Assembly: GCF_049331405.1 (NCBI RefSeq)
Contig: NZ_CP186274.1
Location: forward strand, 5,704,001-5,768,000
Origin: PoT sp049331405
GTDB lineage: Bacteria > Planctomycetota > Planctomycetia > Isosphaerales > Isosphaeraceae
Length of the DNA: 64,000 bases
Direction: 5' to 3'
The notes beneath the pieces were generated by a model. That model did no database searches, was not told the DNA's origin, and saw nothing but the letters and a program-made list of their open reading frames with translations. Shown here piece by piece: positions 60,427 to 64,000 of this stretch. A program made the translations under genes and the position numbers. The stretch's first letter is position 1; each line of letters starts with the position of its first letter.

Positions 60427-61610
60427 TGCGAGCGGAAATCCCGCGAGCCTTAGCGGCGACGACGGTCGCCTCATCTTCCGCCGGCACCGCGCCGGGCGTG
60501 GCCGTCGATCTGGTCTCGGCGGCCGTCTCCGAGGTCGTACGCCAATCCCTGAGGAGCATGTTCATGGCTAGAGGATTGCGATTCGCGATGATGTTCATCC
60601 TCATCGCCCTGCCCGCGGCGGGCGCGATGTCCCTCGCGAGAGGCCAAGGCGGGGCGAACCCGGCCGGAGAGGCCCCGCCTGCCCCGGCTCCGCCCCAGGC
60701 GACTGCCCACGACATCGCAAACCAGCCGGCTCCTGCCGACGTGTACGCCAAGATCAAGGCCGAGTACGAGGACAAGGAATCGGCCATGCAGGACGCCATG
60801 TCGAAGGCCGTCCGCCAGCGGGAGCGGAACCAGGCCTACGAGAAGACGGCCCCCGACGAGGCCGCCTTCGCCCGCAGGATGATCGACCTGGCGGAGTCGA
60901 CTCCGGGCAGCAAGGCGGCCCGGGATGCCCTGCTCTGGGTCCTCAACAAGCCCAACCTCTGGGATGATGGGCCCTACGGCGACCAGTTCGCGCGAGCCTC
61001 GGCGCTGCTCCTGCGCCACTACGGCGACGATCCCGAGGCCATCCGCATCGGCCTCCAGCTCGACAATATCCCCTCTCCACACCGCGATGCCCTGCTACTG
61101 GGCTTCCTCGCCTCGGCGAAGGGTCGCGAAAGCCAGGGGTTGGCGCGGCTGGGCCTCGCCCAGTACCTCGACCTCAAGGCGAGGCTCGTCCGGAACGATC
61201 GCCTGACCACCGGGAGGCAGAAGATCATCCTGCAAGGCGTGATCGACGACGACGGCAAGGCCATCGACATGCCGGTCGAGCCATCCGATGAGCGTTATGC
61301 GTACACCTTGCAGCAACGCCTCTACGACCCCGACGCCATCGCGGCCGAGTCCGAGAGGCTCCTGCGCGAGGTGATCGACAAGTACGCCGACATCCCGTTC
61401 GTCACCGTCTGGCAGCGCGAGATCGAGGCCATCCTCCAGATGCCGGCGCCGACCTGGAAGAATCGCCCCCTCTCCGACGAGCTGCGCAAGCAGTTCGAGA
61501 AATACCTGCTCCCCGGCAAGACGCTCGGCCAGGTCGCGAAGGCCCGCCTGGATGAGATCCGGAACCGCCCGGTCGGCGGGGAACGAAAGTCGAAGCGACC
61601 GCCCGGTTGA
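60426..61610 (+). CDS. Membrane-anchored extracytoplasmic protein, C-terminal half of a sigma fusion
   Basis: A 394-residue protein. Its start (MRAEIPRALAATTVASSSAG TAPGVAVDLVSAAVSEVVRQ) is the linker that normally follows region 4 in ECF01-Gob sigma factors. A membrane helix (LRFAMMFILIALPAAGAMSL, about 50-69) and a Pro/Ala spacer follow. The extracytoplasmic part is helical (YAKIKAEYEDKESAMQDAMS, FARRMIDLAESTPGSKAARD, LLLRHYGDDPEAIRIGLQLD), with no recognised enzyme domain. It overlaps the sigma gene by one base (TGATG), which permits translational coupling by reinitiation. Alternatively a -1/+2 frameshift near 60390-60410 broke a single gene. Confidence 0.75.
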   Translation: MRAEIPRALAATTVASSSAGTAPGVAVDLVSAAVSEVVRQSLRSMFMARGLRFAMMFILIALPAAGAMSLARGQGGANPAGEAPPAPAPPQATAHDIANQPAPADVYAKIKAEYEDKESAMQDAMSKAVRQRERNQAYEKTAPDEAAFARRMIDLAESTPGSKAARDALLWVLNKPNLWDDGPYGDQFARASALLLRHYGDDPEAIRIGLQLDNIPSPHRDALLLGFLASAKGRESQGLARLGLAQYLDLKARLVRNDRLTTGRQKIILQGVIDDDGKAIDMPVEPSDERYAYTLQQRLYDPDAIAAESERLLREVIDKYADIPFVTVWQREIEAILQMPAPTWKNRPLSDELRKQFEKYLLPGKTLGQVAKARLDEIRNRPVGGERKSKRPPG

Positions 61611-61647
61611 CGGCCGCCTCGCTCATGCTTTCAGTTCAGCCCGAAGC

Positions 61648-63141
61648 TCAGGCGCTCCGGTCCAGCGACTTGAGGCTCAGGACCCCGGCACGTACCTCGT
61701 CCTCGCCGCGGACCCTCGATGATTCGATGGGTGCGGACTGCTTCGAGAGGTCGATCAGGTGGGTCGCCAATTCGGCCGCCTGGACGCGGAGCTCCCGGAC
61801 GGCGGTGGTCTCCCAGAGCTGTCCCTTGAGGATCGGGCCCATCGCGAAGAGGGATTCGGAGGGTTCCCCGTCGGCGGCGATCATCGCTCCCGAGGGGGAG
61901 ACCTCGAGGCCGATGCTCAGGGGGTCGGGGCGGCAATGGCCCCGGGAGATCAAGGCGTCGACGAGGGTGGACCGCCCCGCTCGGATGTCGCGCGAAGGCC
62001 CCGTGCAGTTGATGACCCGGCGCACGTCGAGGGTCTCGACCGCATCGTGGCCTCGACGCGTGTAGCCGAGCCGCACGCCGTCGCCACACTCTTCCATCGA
62101 GCGGATCCGGCCGGCGACGACTCGGAGCTGGCCCCCGTCACGGGCCTCGTCCAAGGCCTTGGCCACCTCGGGGGCGACCCGGTGGCGATGCACCTCCCAG
62201 AAGGCGCCGAGGTGGCGGATGAACCGACGCTTCTCGGCCGCGGCGAACGAGCGCCAGATCCCCTGGATCGCCGGGCGCAGGGCGTCGACGGCCGAACGCC
62301 AATCGCCCCCCTCTTGCTCGCAACGCTCGACCTCCCCGCGGACGTACGCCAGCACCGAGCGGGCCGAGGCCGGGCGGTCGCCATCCATCGGGGCGATCGG
62401 CCTGGCCGTCACCGGGCGATGCGGGAAGGGCAAGAGCCCGTGACGCGAGAGGACGGTGATCGGCCCGGCATGCCCGCGAGCCTGGGCCTCCAGCACCAAG
62501 TCGACGGCCGAGAGCCCCGTGCCGATCAGGACGATGGGGTCATTCGGATCCAGGCCGGCGAGAGCCCTTCGACTCCAGGAGTTACTCACATAACGACCCG
62601 ACGCCTTCAACCCTTCGGGGCAGGCGAACGGATCCTGGGGCGTGGGATTCCCCAGCGCGAGGACGGCCCGATCGGCCCTGAGCCTCGAGCCCCCGGCGCC
62701 GATCACGACCACCCCCGCCGAGGGCCCCTCGTCGCGGAGGTCGACCACCTCGTCGCGGACGAGCTCGATCGTCATCCCGGCTCGGGCCGCGGACTCGGCG
62801 AGCAGGTCGCCGAGATACTCGCCGTAGAAGGCCCGGGGGGCGAACGTGCCGGCGTGGGCGAGCGGGTCGCGGACCTGGAGCCAGTGGAGGAAGTGCCCCG
62901 GCTCGTCCGGCAGGGCGCTCATCAGGCCGGCCGGGACGTTGAGCAGGTGCTTCTCGCAGGTCGTCCCGTAGGCGATCCCCCTCGCGAAGCGATCGCCGCG
63001 CTCGAAGATGACCACGTGGAGCCGCATCCCATCGGCCTCGGCCTTGCGGGCGAGGTTGACCGCGACGAGCGTGCCGCTGAATCCACTCCCCACGACCGCG
63101 ACCACATGGGGATTCGACGCCGGAAATGCCTTGAGGCTCAT
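61648..63141 (-). CDS. FAD/NAD(P)-binding oxidoreductase (PF13454 type)
   Basis: A 497-residue flavoprotein. The FAD motif is VVAVVGSGFSGTLVAVNLAR near the N-terminus (GxGxxG), with HVVIFERGDRFARGIAYGTT and LNVPAGLMSALPDEPGHFLHW typical of the NAD_binding_9 family. A second dinucleotide site is IVLIGTGLSAVDLVLEAQ, and LWETTAVRELRVQAAELATH closes it. The family covers hydroxyacylglutathione-like and amino-acid oxidising enzymes of uncertain substrate. ATG 63141 overlaps the dioxygenase stop (ATGA), so both form one operon and probably act in sulfur amino acid metabolism. Confidence 0.9.
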   Translation of the reverse strand: MSLKAFPASNPHVVAVVGSGFSGTLVAVNLARKAEADGMRLHVVIFERGDRFARGIAYGTTCEKHLLNVPAGLMSALPDEPGHFLHWLQVRDPLAHAGTFAPRAFYGEYLGDLLAESAARAGMTIELVRDEVVDLRDEGPSAGVVVIGAGGSRLRADRAVLALGNPTPQDPFACPEGLKASGRYVSNSWSRRALAGLDPNDPIVLIGTGLSAVDLVLEAQARGHAGPITVLSRHGLLPFPHRPVTARPIAPMDGDRPASARSVLAYVRGEVERCEQEGGDWRSAVDALRPAIQGIWRSFAAAEKRRFIRHLGAFWEVHRHRVAPEVAKALDEARDGGQLRVVAGRIRSMEECGDGVRLGYTRRGHDAVETLDVRRVINCTGPSRDIRAGRSTLVDALISRGHCRPDPLSIGLEVSPSGAMIAADGEPSESLFAMGPILKGQLWETTAVRELRVQAAELATHLIDLSKQSAPIESSRVRGEDEVRAGVLSLKSLDRSA

Positions 63142-63752
63142 GGCAACACCTGTCTCACCCGCGTCGGGTGGTTTCGGGAAAGGGCATGCGGTCCATCCAC
63201 CCGGATCTCGGCGTGGATCGTCTGCGGCCGGGTCGCGGCCAGGACGTCGTGACCCCCGAGGGTCGTGTCGTCGATCGAGTACGTCCGCGAGGCCAGCAAC
63301 GGGGGGGAATAAACATGGAGTGAGACGAGGTCGCGCCCCTCGGGCTGGAGGTTCGCCAGTTGGTGGATATCCGCATCGGCCGCGACGTAGATCGAGCCAG
63401 GCCCCGACGACCTCGAGCGCGCCGGCATCAGGCGGCCGCAAGGGCTCGGGACGTAGACGGTCTCCGTGGCCGTCCCCTCGACGACGTACACGGCGCAGGT
63501 CGAGCCGCCGTGGTCGTGGATCGGGCTGCGCTGGCCGCTGCGCCAGCAGAGGAAGAGGGCCTCGTACGCCGGCCCCCGATGGATCAGGATGCGCTGGTAG
63601 GCGACGTCGCTGAACGTCAGGCAGTCCGCCACGTCGCCGAAGGCCAGCGACAAGGCCCCCAGCCCCGAGCGGAGCTCGGCCAGCGAGAGGGGGGCCTCCG
63701 AGCGGTCCCAGCGGGAGAACAGGTCGAGGAGAGCCGATCGGCCGCCATCCAT
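63138..63752 (-). CDS. Cysteine dioxygenase family protein
   Basis: A 204-residue cupin. The iron site is HDHG in SPIHDHGGSTCAVYVVEG, with the third His in ADADIHQLANL, the usual two plus one histidine set of thiol dioxygenases. The Cys in STCAVY sits where eukaryotic and some bacterial enzymes form a Cys-Tyr crosslink, but no matching Tyr is assured here. The family oxidises cysteine or mercaptopropionate with O2. The ATG at 63752 is used because family homology begins nearby and AAAGGGG lies upstream; an upstream frame to 63863 looks non-coding. It is the first gene of the couple with the FAD protein. Confidence 0.87.
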   Translation of the reverse strand: MDGGRSALLDLFSRWDRSEAPLSLAELRSGLGALSLAFGDVADCLTFSDVAYQRILIHRGPAYEALFLCWRSGQRSPIHDHGGSTCAVYVVEGTATETVYVPSPCGRLMPARSRSSGPGSIYVAADADIHQLANLQPEGRDLVSLHVYSPPLLASRTYSIDDTTLGGHDVLAATRPQTIHAEIRVDGPHALSRNHPTRVRQVLP

Positions 63753-64000
63753 CGCTGTCGCCCCTTTCCCTTTGAGCGGGCCGTCGGCGATTCGCCAGGG
63801 CGCGAGGTCGCACCCCAGCGAGGCCAAAGCCGGCGGCGCCGAAAATTGGCGCGGCGATCGCATCGTTCGTTTCGAGCCATGCTCACAAAACGATTTTTAG
63901 CTGCGAGGGCCGTCGTCTCGGGGTCGACGAGGCCACTTCCTCACCCGGATCTCTGACGGGCGATGAACCGGAGAACTGGCGACATTCGAGGTGATTGACG
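63753..64000. other. Right-hand edge, no gene
   Basis: 248 bp upstream of the dioxygenase operon to the window edge. It should hold that operon's promoter. A 26-codon plus-strand frame (63879-63956) looks random. The next gene lies outside. Confidence 0.35.

Noticed and set aside
1..64000. CRISPR arrays, prophage, restriction or toxin-antitoxin defence islands
   Set aside because: No repeat-spacer pattern, phage structural genes or recognisable defence genes seen; the ADP-ribosylglycohydrolase has no adjacent ADP-ribosyltransferase.

Overview
The window reads as a piece of a planctomycete chromosome, most like the Isosphaeraceae (Singulisphaera/Paludisphaera/Tautonia type). This is an inference from gene content. 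It carries high-GC coding DNA, four DUF1501 proteins (two paired with PSCyt1/DUF1549/DUF1553 cytochromes), sulfatase and sialidase genes, two ECF sigma/Ser-Thr kinase couples, three ECF sigma factors of the kind that carry a membrane-anchored C-terminal extension, and many Tat-like leaders. No rRNA, tRNA, CRISPR array, prophage or intact insertion sequence was recognised.

Layout. 0-8 kb: end of a DsbA/FrnE-like gene, a sugar isomerase, an orphan DUF1501, a sigma/kinase couple and an exported TPR protein. 8-15 kb: a second sigma/kinase couple, a PhoD phosphatase with a clear terminator, a maltose-type acetyltransferase and a small SWIM-like zinc protein behind a good promoter. 15-19 kb: a histidine kinase/LuxR response regulator couple, in which the kinase seems to descend from a CheB-CheR-PAS kinase, then about 1.5 kb with no convincing gene. 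19-28 kb: a sigma factor fused to a trypsin-like protease, sulfatase, GNAT, small stress-type genes, an ADP-ribosylglycohydrolase and a sialidase. 28-41 kb: an APC permease/UspA fusion, a frameshifted TPR gene with a Cys-rich tail, and two tandem cytochrome+DUF1501 cassettes. 41-49 kb: small membrane and cytochrome genes, an overlapping AhpD-like/SDR pair, a sigma factor with carboxypeptidase-regulatory-like repeats, and a frameshifted Gfo/Idh oxidoreductase. 49-64 kb: DUF2945/DUF3140, a dimethylformamidase-like protein, a Gly/Met-repeat exported protein, a cytochrome/sorbosone dehydrogenase, an aldo-keto reductase opposite a MmyB-type regulator, a 287-bp element with 46-bp inverted ends, a split sigma factor/anchor pair, and a cysteine-dioxygenase/FAD-oxidoreductase couple.

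How the genes fit together. The dominant themes are signalling (five ECF sigma factors, two Ser/Thr kinases, one two-component pair) and export or breakdown of polymers (sulfatase, sialidase, phosphatase, haem-linked dehydrogenase, DUF1501/DUF1549 cassettes). Regulatory partners are repeatedly joined by ATGA stop/start overlaps (sigma/kinase twice, kinase/regulator once, dioxygenase/FAD protein once). Three genes look broken or split by single-base phase changes (about 31.1, 48.1 and 60.4 kb). These could be real decay, recoding or sequence errors, and reads are needed to tell.
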